64,000 nucleotides of DNA from Ancylobacter oerskovii. GTDB lineage: Bacteria; Pseudomonadota; Alphaproteobacteria; Rhizobiales; Xanthobacteraceae. The position numbers and the translations under genes are program-made. Shown here piece by piece: positions 24,997-34,406 of the stretch. Position 1 is the first letter of the stretch, and each line of letters starts with the position of its first letter. The stretch covers positions 310,001-374,000 of the forward strand of contig NZ_JAHBGB010000041.1 in assembly GCF_018390555.1 (NCBI RefSeq), read 5' to 3'. Below the pieces are notes generated by a model. It ran no database searches, had not been told where the DNA came from, and worked only from the letters and a program-made list of their open reading frames with translations.

Positions 24997-25269
24997 TCAG
25001 CGGGGCAGGTCGAAGGGACCGGGCAGCGGCCAGCGCGTGCCGGTGATGGTGCTGTCGGTGCCGTAGCTGGGGAAGCGGAAATTGTTCAGCCCGACATAGT
25101 TGAGGTCGCGGCTGGTGCCCGGCCGCACATTCGGGCCGGGATCGAGATAGGAACGCTCCGGCAGCTTGCGGATGATGAGGCGGGTCGACTGGTCCTGCGC
25201 GGCAGCGGGCAGCGCGGCGAAAGCCGAGCCGGCCACGGCAAAAGCGAGGGCGAGCGGGATGAAACGCAT
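24997..25269 (-). CDS. Hypothetical secreted small protein
   Basis: 90 residues, with a clear Sec signal peptide (RFIPLALAFAVAGSAFAALPAAA) and a mature part rich in Pro, Arg and Asn (SYLDPGPNVRPGTSRDLNYV). I do not recognise the family. GGAGG lies six bases before the ATG at 25269, which fixes the start. Its end is convergent with leuB. Confidence 0.7.
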   Translation of the reverse strand: MRFIPLALAFAVAGSAFAALPAAAQDQSTRLIIRKLPERSYLDPGPNVRPGTSRDLNYVGLNNFRFPSYGTDSTITGTRWPLPGPFDLPR

Positions 25270-25365
25270 GTGAACCTCCGGGCGACGCATCCGGCATCGC
25301 AGCGCGACGCTTACGTCACCCTAAAGATGGAGACAAGCCGGTCCCGCGTCGAGATGGGCAGAGGA

Positions 25366-26295
25366 CTAATTCCGCCTCTCGGCGATAAAAACGGCGGCTT
25401 CCCGGAGAAGTGTGGCCCGCGTGCCGAAGCCGGACAGCGCGGCATGGGCGTTTTCCACCAGTCTTCCCAGCTCCGCCCGGGCGCCGTCGACGCCGAGAAG
25501 TTCGACGAAGGTGGCCTTGCCGGCGGCGCTGTCCTTGCCCACCGCCTTGCCGACGGTCGCCGCGTCGCCCTCGACGTCGAGCAGGTCGTCGGCGATCTGG
25601 AAGGCGCGGCCTACCGCGCGGGAATAGGCCTGCAGATTCGCGATCTCGGACGGGGACGCCCCGCCCAGCAGCCCGCCCGCCTCGCACGCATAGCGCAGCA
25701 GCGCGCCGGTCTTGAGTTCCTGCAGGCGGGCGACGCTGGCGAGGTCCGGGGCAGGGCGGCCGGCATCGGCGAAGCGCCCCTCGGCGGCGAGATCGAGCAT
25801 CTGGCCGCCGATCATGCCCTCGCCGCCGGCGGCACGCGCGAGCGCCGCCACCAGGGCGATTCGCACCGCCGGGTCGGGAGCGGCCGCCGGCTCGGCGAGC
25901 AGTTCGAAGGCGAGGGTGAGCAGGCCGTCGCCGGCGAGGATGGCGGTCGCCTCGTCATAGGCGCGATGCACGGTCGGCTGGCCGCGGCGCAGGTCGTCAT
26001 CGTCCATGGCCGGCAGGTCGTCATGCACCAGCGAGTAGCAATGCACGCATTCGAGCGCGGTGGCGGCCGGCAACGCCCGCGGCATCGGCACGCCGAACAG
26101 CGCCGCGCTTTCGATCACCAGGAAGGGACGCAGCCGCTTGCCGCCGGCCAGCGCCGCATGGCGCATCGCCCGCGCCAGCCTGTCGCTGACCGGCTGCGCG
26201 CGGGCGATCACCCGCTCGAGCTCGGCGGCGACGGCTCCGGCGCAGCGGGCGAGCGCATCGGCAAGCGTTTCGGCGGGGCGGTCGGTCTGGGTCAT
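25366..26295 (-). CDS. Short-chain polyprenyl (farnesyl) diphosphate synthase
   Basis: A 309-residue IspA-type synthase that condenses IPP with allylic diphosphates. First aspartate-rich motif DDLPAMD at 92-98, followed by RRGQPTVH; second motif DDLLD at 236-240; GGKRLRP at 51-57 binds diphosphate. Residues ahead of the first motif (HCYSLVH) fit a farnesyl/geranyl synthase, and the length matches IspA. Whether it makes FPP or GGPP cannot be decided by eye. The ATG at 26295 follows the divergent promoter region shared with mtgA. Confidence 0.9.
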   Translation of the reverse strand: MTQTDRPAETLADALARCAGAVAAELERVIARAQPVSDRLARAMRHAALAGGKRLRPFLVIESAALFGVPMPRALPAATALECVHCYSLVHDDLPAMDDDDLRRGQPTVHRAYDEATAILAGDGLLTLAFELLAEPAAAPDPAVRIALVAALARAAGGEGMIGGQMLDLAAEGRFADAGRPAPDLASVARLQELKTGALLRYACEAGGLLGGASPSEIANLQAYSRAVGRAFQIADDLLDVEGDAATVGKAVGKDSAAGKATFVELLGVDGARAELGRLVENAHAALSGFGTRATLLREAAVFIAERRN

Positions 26296-26433
26296 GGAAC
26301 GGGTCCCCCGGTTTCCCGGCTGCGTGCCCGAGCCGGCCGCCGCGGTCAAGCGCTTCGCCACGTCGGACGACGCCCGGCTTGGTGGAACCGGCGCGAGCGT
26401 CTAGGTTTTCCGACCGAGGCCAGGGGAGACGGA

Positions 26434-27114
26434 ATGCGCGGGCTGGGATGGATCTGGTGGATCTGGAGGGGGGCGCTCCTTCTCCTGCTGGTGCCGGTGG
26501 TGCTGGCCGTCCTCTATAATGTGGTGAACCCGGTCTCGACCCTGATACTGGGGCGCTGGGCGACCTTCCAGCGGGTGGAGCAGGCCTGGGTGCCGTTCGA
26601 CCAGATTTCTCCGGCCCTGGTGCGCAGCGTGCTGGCCTCCGAGGATGCCCGCTTCTGCCAGCACAACGGCGTGGATCTCGTCGAGCTGCAGAACGTCATG
26701 GACACCGCCGAGGAGGGCGAGCCGGCGCGCGGCGCCTCCACCATCACCATGCAGCTCGCCAAGAACCTGTTCCTGTGGAACGGACGCAGCTTCATCCGCA
26801 AGGGACTGGAGATGCCGCTGGCGCTGTATCTCAACCTCGTCATGAGCAAGCGGCGACAGATCGAGATCTATCTCAACATCGCCGAATGGGGACCGAACGG
26901 CGAATTCGGCATCGAGGCGGCCTCCCAGCGCGCCTTCGGCCTTCCGGCGGCCCGGCTCGGCGCGCGGCAGGCGGCGCTGCTGGCGGTGATGCTGCCGAAC
27001 CCGCACCGGCGGGACGCCGCCAAGCCGGGCCCCGGCCTGTCGCGTCTCGCCTCGCGGCTGCAGGCGCGGCTGCCGCGCGAGGGAGCGGAACTCACCCGAT
27101 GCCTCGGTTCCTAG
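26434..27114 (+). CDS. mtgA: Monofunctional biosynthetic peptidoglycan transglycosylase MtgA
   Basis: A 226-residue GT51 enzyme that polymerises lipid II into glycan strands at the inner membrane. There is one N-terminal membrane helix at about residues 8-30. Catalytic Glu70 lies in LASEDARFCQHNGVD, then the RGASTITMQLAKNLFLW and KGLEMPLALYLN blocks, and EIYLNIAEWGPNGEFGIEAAS. Length agrees with MtgA and excludes a bifunctional PBP1. GGGGAGA precedes the start. Confidence 0.95.
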   Translation: MRGLGWIWWIWRGALLLLLVPVVLAVLYNVVNPVSTLILGRWATFQRVEQAWVPFDQISPALVRSVLASEDARFCQHNGVDLVELQNVMDTAEEGEPARGASTITMQLAKNLFLWNGRSFIRKGLEMPLALYLNLVMSKRRQIEIYLNIAEWGPNGEFGIEAASQRAFGLPAARLGARQAALLAVMLPNPHRRDAAKPGPGLSRLASRLQARLPREGAELTRCLGS

Positions 27115-27164
27115 CCGGAGCCCGGCAAAGGCCGGAAAGGTTGCGGTTTCAGGGGCGGCCCCCC

Positions 27165-27193
27165 TTTCACTCGCGCGCATGAGTCTGTATAAG
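27165..27193 (+). promoter_or_regulatory. Candidate promoter for rpmF
   Basis: TTTCAC (27165-27170), 17-base spacer, TATAAG (27188-27193). The -35 match is weak but the -10 is good; it lies 91 bases before rpmF. Confidence 0.4.
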
Positions 27194-27283
27194 CCGCCAC
27201 TCGAAATACGAGCTACCCGGCGCCGGCCCCCTCGGAACATCCGAGGCAAGCCATAGAGGACCGCCGGCACAGGAGTTGAGACA

Positions 27284-27469
27284 ATGGCCGTTCCGAAGAA
27301 GAAAACCAGCCCGTCGCGTCGCGGCATGCGCCGCTCGGCCGATGCGCTGAAGCAGCCCACCTATATCGAGGACAAGGATTCCGGCGAGCTGCGCCGTCCG
27401 CACCACCTCGACCTCAAGACCGGCATGTACAAGGGCCGGCAGGTGCTGAAGGTCAAGGCCGAAGCCTGA
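27284..27469 (+). CDS. rpmF: 50S ribosomal protein bL32
   Basis: A 61-residue large-subunit protein: [20 protein letters not shown], then the alphaproteobacterial zinc-free form with [21 protein letters not shown] in place of the four-cysteine motif. AGGAG precedes the ATG. Followed by an intrinsic terminator at 27518-27547. Confidence 0.96.
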   Translation: MAVPKKKTSPSRRGMRRSADALKQPTYIEDKDSGELRRPHHLDLKTGMYKGRQVLKVKAEA

Positions 27470-27517
27470 GTGCGGGGGACGGGACAACCCGCCCTTTCCA
27501 TCTCGTGACAAGACATG

Positions 27518-27547
27518 AAGCGCGGCCGCCACCGGTCGCGCTTTTTG
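27518..27547 (+). terminator. Intrinsic terminator after rpmF
   Basis: Stem GCGCGGCC / GGTCGCGC with one G-T pair and loop GCCACC, followed by TTTTTGT. A second hairpin without T-tract, CGCAAGGGA / TCCCTTGCG, lies at 27646-27672. Confidence 0.85.
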
Positions 27548-27746
27548 TCGTGGGCCTGCGGTCTCGGCTTGCGCTGTCCTGGAGGCTGGCGCATCGTTCG
27601 ACATCTCAAGAGCCATTCGCGGATCCGCCGAGTCGGCGGCTGCGACGCAAGGGATTGCATGGATCCCTTGCGAAGGCCGGAACGAGGGCGAACGGGGCGA
27701 CGCGGCATGGAACCGTTAGGACAGGGCGCGGGAGCGGCGGGTGTTC

Positions 27747-29447
27747 ATGTCTGACGCGGCGGGCGCAACGGTGCCGGATCTCGGCGGCATGGCGACGCTG
27801 AACGACATTGCCTGTGCGCATGGGACGGCAGGCAGCGCCGCCTATGAATGGCGCCTCGCCGATGACCGCCTGCAGTGGAGCGACTCGGCCGCCGCCTTTT
27901 TCGGGCCGGAGGTCCATCACGCGCTCGCCAGCGGCCGTTCCTATGCGCAGATCATCGTGCCCGGCAGCGGGCGCGGGCGCGAGGAGGCGGTGGAGGCCTG
28001 CCTCTCCGCCGGGCTCGCCGGCGAGTCCCAGCAGTTCAACATTGGCTATACGATCCGGCTGCCGGAACGCGACGGCTTTCGCGAGCTGCGCCTGATCGAC
28101 CGCGGCGTCTGTCATTTCGATGGCCGCGGAAGGGTGGAGCGGGTGCTGGGCCTGATCCAGGCCGACGAGGCCGGGGCCACGGGGCGACCGGCCTCCGAAG
28201 ACGCCCAGATCCTGCCGAATGCCGGCTCCGGTCGCCGTCCGCTCGCCATGCTGGTGAAGGACTGGCTCGATCGCGCCGAACGGACGGGCGAGGCGTTCGG
28301 CGTCGCTCTCGTCGGCATAGACGACCTGCCGCGCCTGAACGACATCTACGGCTTCGGTGCCGTCGACGAGGTGGTCGAAACCTTCCGGCGACGCCTGCGG
28401 GCGGAGCTCGCCGAGGGCGAGGTGATGGGCCGCTTCTCCGTCGGCAGCTTCGGCCTGCTGCTGCGGCTCGGATCCGGCGGGGAACTCGCCGACCGCGTGC
28501 GGGCGATCGTCGACACCGTCAATGCGCGGCCGCCGCGGATCGAACGCGGGGCCGTCGCCGCCGGGGTTACGGCCGGCGCGCTCACGGCGCCGTCGCAGGC
28601 GGCAACGCCGGCGGAGGTGTTCCGGCGCGTGCAGGACGCGCTGTATCACGCGCGCCACGGCAGCCGCGGCAGCTTCGCCATCTTCGACCCCGCCATCGAC
28701 CGGGCAGGGGAGCATCTCGCCAATCTCCAGTTCGCCGGCAATATCGTCCGGGCCCTGGACGAGGGGCGCGTCACGCTCGCCTATCAGCCGGTGGCCGTGG
28801 CGCGCGATCGCAGCATCGCCTTTCACGAGGCGCTGGTGCGGGTGCAGGGGCGCGACGGCTATGTGCTCGACGGCGCGGCGGTGATCCCCACCGCCGAGCG
28901 CTTCGGATTGACCGGGCTGATCGACCGCCGCACCCTGCAGCTCGCCTTCGAGGCGCTCGCCGCCGACCCGCAGCTGACGCTGTCGGTCAACGTGTCGCCG
29001 ACCAATCTGGACGATGGCGGCTGGACGTCGCTGGTGGAGAGCCACGCCGGCGACGGGCTGTGCCGGCGGCTGATCGTCGAGATCACCGAGAGCGCGCGGC
29101 TGGTCGATATCGCGCATGTCCGCCGCCGCATCGAGCACCTGCACGGGCTCGGCTGCCGGGTGGCGATCGACGATTTCGGAATAGGCTACACGTCGTTCCG
29201 CAGCCTGCGCGAGCTGAAGGTCGACATATTGAAGATCGACGGCAGCTTCGTGAGCGGCATGCTCCAGTCGGAGGCCGACCGCCATTTCGTCCGGGCGCTG
29301 GTGGAGCTTGCGGCCAATCTGGGCGTCGGCACCGTCGCCGAATGGGTGCTCGACGAGCCGACCGCCGGGCAACTCGTCGAATGGGGATGCACCTATCTGC
29401 AGGGCGGGCTGATCGGCCTGGCCGCCCCGCAGCCGCTTCGGCGCTGA
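27747..29447 (+). CDS. Degenerate-GGDEF / EAL domain cyclic-di-GMP phosphodiesterase
   Basis: A 566-residue signalling protein: an N-terminal PAS-like region (about 30-140, with YEWRLADDRLQWSDSAAAFFG), a GGDEF-fold domain (about 165-315) and an EAL domain (about 330-560). The GGDEF signature is replaced by VGSFG at 232-236, so cyclase activity is unlikely. EAL-domain residues are present: FHEALVRVQ (361-363), NVSPTNL, EITESARLVD, AIDDFGIGYTSFRSL, LKVDILKIDGSF and a glutamate in TVAEW. It should hydrolyse c-di-GMP. A GTG at 27741 is an alternative start, six bases after GGAG. Confidence 0.85.
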   Translation: MSDAAGATVPDLGGMATLNDIACAHGTAGSAAYEWRLADDRLQWSDSAAAFFGPEVHHALASGRSYAQIIVPGSGRGREEAVEACLSAGLAGESQQFNIGYTIRLPERDGFRELRLIDRGVCHFDGRGRVERVLGLIQADEAGATGRPASEDAQILPNAGSGRRPLAMLVKDWLDRAERTGEAFGVALVGIDDLPRLNDIYGFGAVDEVVETFRRRLRAELAEGEVMGRFSVGSFGLLLRLGSGGELADRVRAIVDTVNARPPRIERGAVAAGVTAGALTAPSQAATPAEVFRRVQDALYHARHGSRGSFAIFDPAIDRAGEHLANLQFAGNIVRALDEGRVTLAYQPVAVARDRSIAFHEALVRVQGRDGYVLDGAAVIPTAERFGLTGLIDRRTLQLAFEALAADPQLTLSVNVSPTNLDDGGWTSLVESHAGDGLCRRLIVEITESARLVDIAHVRRRIEHLHGLGCRVAIDDFGIGYTSFRSLRELKVDILKIDGSFVSGMLQSEADRHFVRALVELAANLGVGTVAEWVLDEPTAGQLVEWGCTYLQGGLIGLAAPQPLRR

Positions 29448-29459
29448 CGCGCCGCGCCG

Positions 29460-30044
29460 CTACTTCTTGGGATCGGTATCGCCGATCCTGTCGAGGCGCT
29501 TCTGCATTTCCGCCACCTGGCGTTTCAGCTCGTCGAGATCGTCGGCCTTCGCCGCGGGGGCGGTGGGGGCGGCCTCCTCGCGGGCATTGGGCAGGAACAT
29601 CTTGAAGGTGCGGTCGAAGATGTCGATGTTGCGCCGCACCTGCTCTTCCATCGCGCCGAAACCGCCGGTGCCGAAGCCGCCGACGCCGAAGGCCTTGGCG
29701 AACTGGTCGCGGAACTTTTCCTGGTCGCGGGTGAAGTTCTCGATCGACATGTCGAGGTAGCGCGGCACGAGCATCTGCATGCTGTCGCCGTAGAAGCGGA
29801 TGATCTGGCGCAGGAAATTGATGGGAAGCAGATTCTGGCCTTTGCCTTCCTGCTCGAAGATGATCTGCGTGAGCACGGAATGGGTGATGTCTTCGCCCGA
29901 CTTGGCGTCGTACACGACGAAATCCTCGCCGTTCTTCACCATCAAAGCCAGATCCTCGAGCGTGACATAGGTGCTCGTCCCGGTGTTGTAGAGCCGGCGG
30001 TTGGCGTACTTCTTGATGGTCACGGGTTCGTTGGACTTGGCCAT
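29460..30044 (-). CDS. phaR: Polyhydroxyalkanoate synthesis repressor PhaR
   Basis: A 194-residue regulator that senses PHB granules and represses phasin and PHA genes. The N-terminal DNA-binding domain (KKYANRRLYNTGTSTYVTLEDLALMVKNG) and the PHB accumulation regulatory domain (DITHSVLTQIIFEQE, LLPINFLRQIIRFYGDSMQ) are classic. The last 25 residues form a predicted coiled coil (DLDELKRQVAEMQKRLDRIG). Divergent from phaA, which it may regulate. Confidence 0.95.
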   Translation of the reverse strand: MAKSNEPVTIKKYANRRLYNTGTSTYVTLEDLALMVKNGEDFVVYDAKSGEDITHSVLTQIIFEQEGKGQNLLPINFLRQIIRFYGDSMQMLVPRYLDMSIENFTRDQEKFRDQFAKAFGVGGFGTGGFGAMEEQVRRNIDIFDRTFKMFLPNAREEAAPTAPAAKADDLDELKRQVAEMQKRLDRIGDTDPKK

Positions 30045-30142
30045 AGGATGCGCATGCCTTGTTGGTTTCCCCTTGAAAACTCTAGGGCCTTTCCGAACTG
30101 AGGGCTACAGGATTATCGGCGGAGCCACCCGCCTGCGACGTC

Positions 30143-30151
30143 TGGTATAAT
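30143..30151 (+). promoter_or_regulatory. Extended -10 promoter for phaA
   Basis: TGGTATAAT at 30143-30151 fits an extended -10 element (TG-N-TATAAT) with no clear -35 hexamer. It lies 128 bases before phaA. Confidence 0.5.
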
Positions 30152-30279
30152 AGAGGCGCTGTCCGGCCGGGTTATTGACATGCGTCATACGACGTCACCA
30201 CGATATCCCTACATTCGCTCCAGCCTCGCGCGGGACTTCCACCCGCGCCACATCTGATCCCATCGGAGGACGTTCACAC

Positions 30280-31458
<1,179 letters not shown>

Positions 31459-31462
31459 CGCC

Positions 31463-31496
31463 TTCCGCCGGCGGCGCGCCGTCGCCGCCGGCGGAA
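31463..31496. other. 13-bp hairpin between phaA and phaB
   Basis: TTCCGCCGGCGGC (31463-31475), 8-base loop, GCCGCCGGCGGAA (31484-31496), beginning four bases after the phaA stop, with no T-tract. It may be an mRNA-stabilising or partial-termination structure that sets phaA above phaB. A further inverted repeat, GGCAAG-N11-CTTGCC, lies at 31530-31552. Confidence 0.6.
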
Positions 31497-31616
31497 AGCC
31501 AATGGCGAGCCATGCGAAAATGATGGCAGGGCAAGCGTTTGGGTGCCTTGCCGTCCAATAAAAACGACGTACAAGCCATGGCAGGTTCCGGGACGGAAGC
31601 CGAGAGGGGAAGTCAG

Positions 31617-32342
31617 ATGAGTCGCGTTGCGTTGGTAACCGGCGGCACCCGAGGGATCGGGGCGTCGGTGTGCGTGGCCTTGAAGGCAGCCGGCTACAAG
31701 GTGGCCGCCAACTATGCCGGGAACGAGGAGGCCGCGGCTGGCTTCACCGCCGCGACCGGCATCCCGGCCTTCAAATGGGACGTGTCGGATTTCGAGGCCT
31801 GCAAGGCCGGCGTCGCCAGGGTGGCGGCCGAGCTCGGCCCCGTCGACGTGCTGGTCAACAATGCCGGCATCACCCGCGACGGCATGCTGCACAAGATGAC
31901 CGCCGAGCAGTGGTACGCGGTGATCAACACCAACCTCAACTCGCTGTTCAACATGTCGCGGCAGGTGATCGAGGGCATGCGCGAGCGCAATTTCGGGCGC
32001 ATCGTCAACATCTCCTCCATCAACGGCCAGAAGGGACAGATGGGGCAGACCAACTATGCCGCCGCCAAGTCCGGCGACCTCGGCTTCACCAAGGCGCTGG
32101 CACAGGAGAACGCCAACAAGGGCATCACGGTGAATGCCATCTGCCCCGGCTACATCGCCACCGAAATGGTCAAGGCGGTGCCGCAGGAGGTGATCGAGAA
32201 GAAGGTGCTGCCGCAGATTCCGGTCGGCCGGCTCGGCGAACCGGAGGAGATCGCCCGCTGCGTGGTGTTCCTGGCGGCGGACGAGGCGTCCTTCATCACC
32301 GGCTCGACGCTGACCGCCAATGGCGGCCAGTTCATGATCTGA
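31617..32342 (+). CDS. phaB: Acetoacetyl-CoA reductase PhaB
   Basis: A 241-residue SDR-family reductase that makes (R)-3-hydroxybutyryl-CoA for PHB. Cofactor motif TGGTRGIG at 8-15, NNAG at 81-84, and catalytic Ser134, Tyr147 and Lys151 (ISSINGQKGQMGQTNYAAAK). Sequence typical of NADPH-dependent PhaB rather than FabG (ALVTGGTRGIG, FKWDVSD). AGAGGGGA lies before the ATG at 31617. Confidence 0.96.
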   Translation: MSRVALVTGGTRGIGASVCVALKAAGYKVAANYAGNEEAAAGFTAATGIPAFKWDVSDFEACKAGVARVAAELGPVDVLVNNAGITRDGMLHKMTAEQWYAVINTNLNSLFNMSRQVIEGMRERNFGRIVNISSINGQKGQMGQTNYAAAKSGDLGFTKALAQENANKGITVNAICPGYIATEMVKAVPQEVIEKKVLPQIPVGRLGEPEEIARCVVFLAADEASFITGSTLTANGGQFMI

Positions 32343-32376
32343 GCCGCGACCTGCCGGCCGCCTCCGGGCGGGCCGG

Positions 32377-32703
32377 CTACCTCGTCTCGGTCCTCAGCAC
32401 CTTGCCGGTGGCGGCGTCGACGTCGACTTCCATGCGGCGGCCGGCGCCGTCGCGGCCTTCGGCTTCCCATTTGCGACCGTCGAGTTCGAGCTGCGTGACG
32501 GTGGCGAGGCCGTTCGCGCGGACGATGCGCAGCGCGTCGTCGATGCTGATCGCCGGCGTCTGGGCGCGGACCGGCAAGGCAAGGCCGGCGAACAGGGCGG
32601 CACCGAGCAGGGCCGAGCCGAGCTTGGCGTAGCGGAACGCGGCATGGCCGCTGCCGCTTTCGGTGCGGCCGAACCGGATGGAGGCGAGGCGGGTGGAGGC
32701 CAT
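32377..32703 (-). CDS. PepSY domain-containing exported protein
   Basis: A 108-residue protein with an N-terminal signal whose basic n-region is unusually long (about 28 residues before the hydrophobic ALLGAALFAGLALPVRA). The C-terminal half is a single PepSY unit: AISIDDALRIVRANGLATVTQLELDGRKWEAEG and MEVDVDAATGKVLRT. Such domains are thought to inhibit proteases or sense ions in the periplasm. The start at 32703 is the only ATG upstream of the signal. Confidence 0.78.
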   Translation of the reverse strand: MASTRLASIRFGRTESGSGHAAFRYAKLGSALLGAALFAGLALPVRAQTPAISIDDALRIVRANGLATVTQLELDGRKWEAEGRDGAGRRMEVDVDAATGKVLRTETR

Positions 32704-33066
32704 GGCATTCTATCCCTGCTGTCGGATCACCCGGATGAGATAGGTCGCCATTCCGCGCGATCCAGCGGACGATGGGCTGATTTTGGAAAACTGAGCCGCT
32801 CCGTCGCGACGCGCCGCCGCGATCGACCGCCTTCGCAAGGCGGCGGCCGGCGGGCGAGCGCCCGGCAGGCCGTCCTCCCTTCCCCGGCCCGCTGGCCCTC
32901 TGCGGGAGAGCCCGGTGTTGTGCCGGCAGGATTCGGCGCCGCTGCGGGAGAGCCTGGCTCGCGCCGGCAGGATTTGGCGCTGCTGCGGGAGAGCCCGGCT
33001 CGCGCCGGGACTTGGCGCCGCGGCGCGTGACGGTCATAAGGGACACCCCTATCCCGGTGTTCTCCC
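32704..33066. other. Intergenic region with a 41-bp tandem repeat
   Basis: 363 bases between the divergent PepSY and DMT exporter genes. It carries three tandem units at 32900-33020, described separately. CGTGACGGTCATAAGGG and CACCCC just before the exporter start lack a clear ribosome-binding site. No other gene is seen. Confidence 0.55.
32900..33020. repeat. Three imperfect tandem copies of a 38-42 bp unit
   Basis: Units begin CTGCGGGAGAGCC at 32900, 32942 and 32983. Each continues with a GCGCCGGCAGGATTTGGCGC-like block (TGTGCCGGCAGGATTCGGCG in the first; a shortened CGCCGGGACTTGGCGCCG in the third). They lie directly upstream of the DMT exporter gene. Confidence 0.85.
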
Positions 33067-33942
33067 ATGTCCGCTTCGATTCCGCGCTCCGTCGCCACCC
33101 TTGTCGGCTTTTCCGCCATCCTGCTCTGGGCGACGCTGGCGCTTGCCACGTCGGCGACCGGCGCGGTGCCGCCCTTCCTGCTCACCGCGCTCACCTTTGC
33201 GATCGGGGGCGGGGTCGGGCTCATTGCGGCGATGGTGCGCGGCGTCGGGCTGTCGGTGCTGCGCCAGCCCTGGCTGGTCTGGCTGCACGGCGTCGGCGGC
33301 CTGTTCGGCTACCATTTCTTCTATTTCTCGGCGCTGAAGCTGGCGCCGCCGGCGGAAGCGGGGCTGATCGCCTATCTCTGGCCGCTGCTCATCGTGCTGA
33401 TGTCGGCGACGCTGCCGGGCGAGCGGCTGCGCCCCGCCCATATCGTCGGCGCGCTGATGGGGCTGGCCGGGACGATCCTGCTGCTCGGCGCTCGTGCCGG
33501 CGGCTTCGGCTTCTCACCGGCTTACCTGCCGGGCTACGCCGCGGCGGCGCTGTGCGCGGTGATCTGGTCGAGCTATTCGGTGCTGGCGCGCCGCTTCGCC
33601 GACGTGCCCACCGAGGCGGTGGCGGGGTTCTGCCTCGCCACGGCGGCGCTGTCCGTGCCGTGCCATCTCATCTTCGAGCCGGCGGTCTGGCCGTCGGGGA
33701 CGGAATGGCTGGCGGTGGCGGCGCTCGGCATCGGGCCAGTCGGCATCGCCTTCTACACCTGGGACATCGGCATGAAGCGCGGCGACATGCGCCTGCTCGG
33801 CGTCGCCTCCTATGCGGCGCCAGTGCTGTCGACGCTGCTTCTCGTCGCCACCGGCTTCGCCAGCGCCAGCTGGGCACTGGCCGGGGCCTGCGCCCTCATC
33901 GTCGGCGGCGCCGGGGTGGCGACGCTGCTCGCGCGCAAATAG
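33067..33942 (+). CDS. DMT superfamily (EamA) exporter, YddG-like
   Basis: A 291-residue inner-membrane transporter with about ten predicted helices in two EamA repeats (roughly 10-140 and 155-290). Features shared with the aromatic amino acid exporter YddG are the N-terminal FSAILLWATLALATSATGAVPPFLL, GYHFFYFSALKLAPPAEAGLIAYLWPLLIVL and FYTWDIGMKRGDMRLLGVASYAAPVLSTLLL. The substrate is probably a hydrophobic or aromatic amino acid or a metabolite, by family only. Confidence 0.85.
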   Translation: MSASIPRSVATLVGFSAILLWATLALATSATGAVPPFLLTALTFAIGGGVGLIAAMVRGVGLSVLRQPWLVWLHGVGGLFGYHFFYFSALKLAPPAEAGLIAYLWPLLIVLMSATLPGERLRPAHIVGALMGLAGTILLLGARAGGFGFSPAYLPGYAAAALCAVIWSSYSVLARRFADVPTEAVAGFCLATAALSVPCHLIFEPAVWPSGTEWLAVAALGIGPVGIAFYTWDIGMKRGDMRLLGVASYAAPVLSTLLLVATGFASASWALAGACALIVGGAGVATLLARK

Positions 33943-33960
33943 CCGGGATAGCGGGCAGGA

Positions 33961-34401
33961 TCAGCCCGGCTGCCAGCCCGGCGGGGCCAGCTCGAAGCCG
34001 GCGAATTCGAAGCCCGGCGCCACGGTGCAGCCGACCAGCGTCCAGTCGCCGAGGCTGCGGGCCGCCTGCCAGGCACCGCGCGGCACCACCCGCTGGGGCT
34101 CCTCGCCGGCGGCGAGGTCAGGGCCGAGACGGAGGGATTGCACCGGGGCGGCATCGCCCGCGGCCAGCGAGAGCTCGAGCGGCGCCCCCGCATGCCAGTG
34201 CCAGATCTCCACCGCGTCGACCCGGTGCCAGTGCGATTCCTCGCCCGCCGCCAGCAGGAAATAGATGGCGGTGGAGGCGGAGCGCCCGTCTTCCAGGCGA
34301 TGGGGATCGCGGAAGGTCTCGCGGAAATGCCCGCCCTCGGGATGCGGTTCGAGCCCGAGGCGGGCGATGATCTCGGCGGCGGACAGAGTGGGGACCGCCA
34401 T
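33961..34401 (-). CDS. DUF985 family cupin
   Basis: A 146-residue single-domain cupin: LGLEPHPEGGHFRETFRD, TAIYFLLAAGEESHWHRVDAVEIWHWHAG (metal-binding His/Glu set) and VPRGAWQAARSLGDWTLVGCTVAPGFEF. Function unknown; members may be lyases or isomerases. The ATG at 34401 is five bases after the gloB stop, so the two are co-transcribed. Confidence 0.88.
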   Translation of the reverse strand: MAVPTLSAAEIIARLGLEPHPEGGHFRETFRDPHRLEDGRSASTAIYFLLAAGEESHWHRVDAVEIWHWHAGAPLELSLAAGDAAPVQSLRLGPDLAAGEEPQRVVPRGAWQAARSLGDWTLVGCTVAPGFEFAGFELAPPGWQPG

Positions 34402-34406
34402 CGCCG

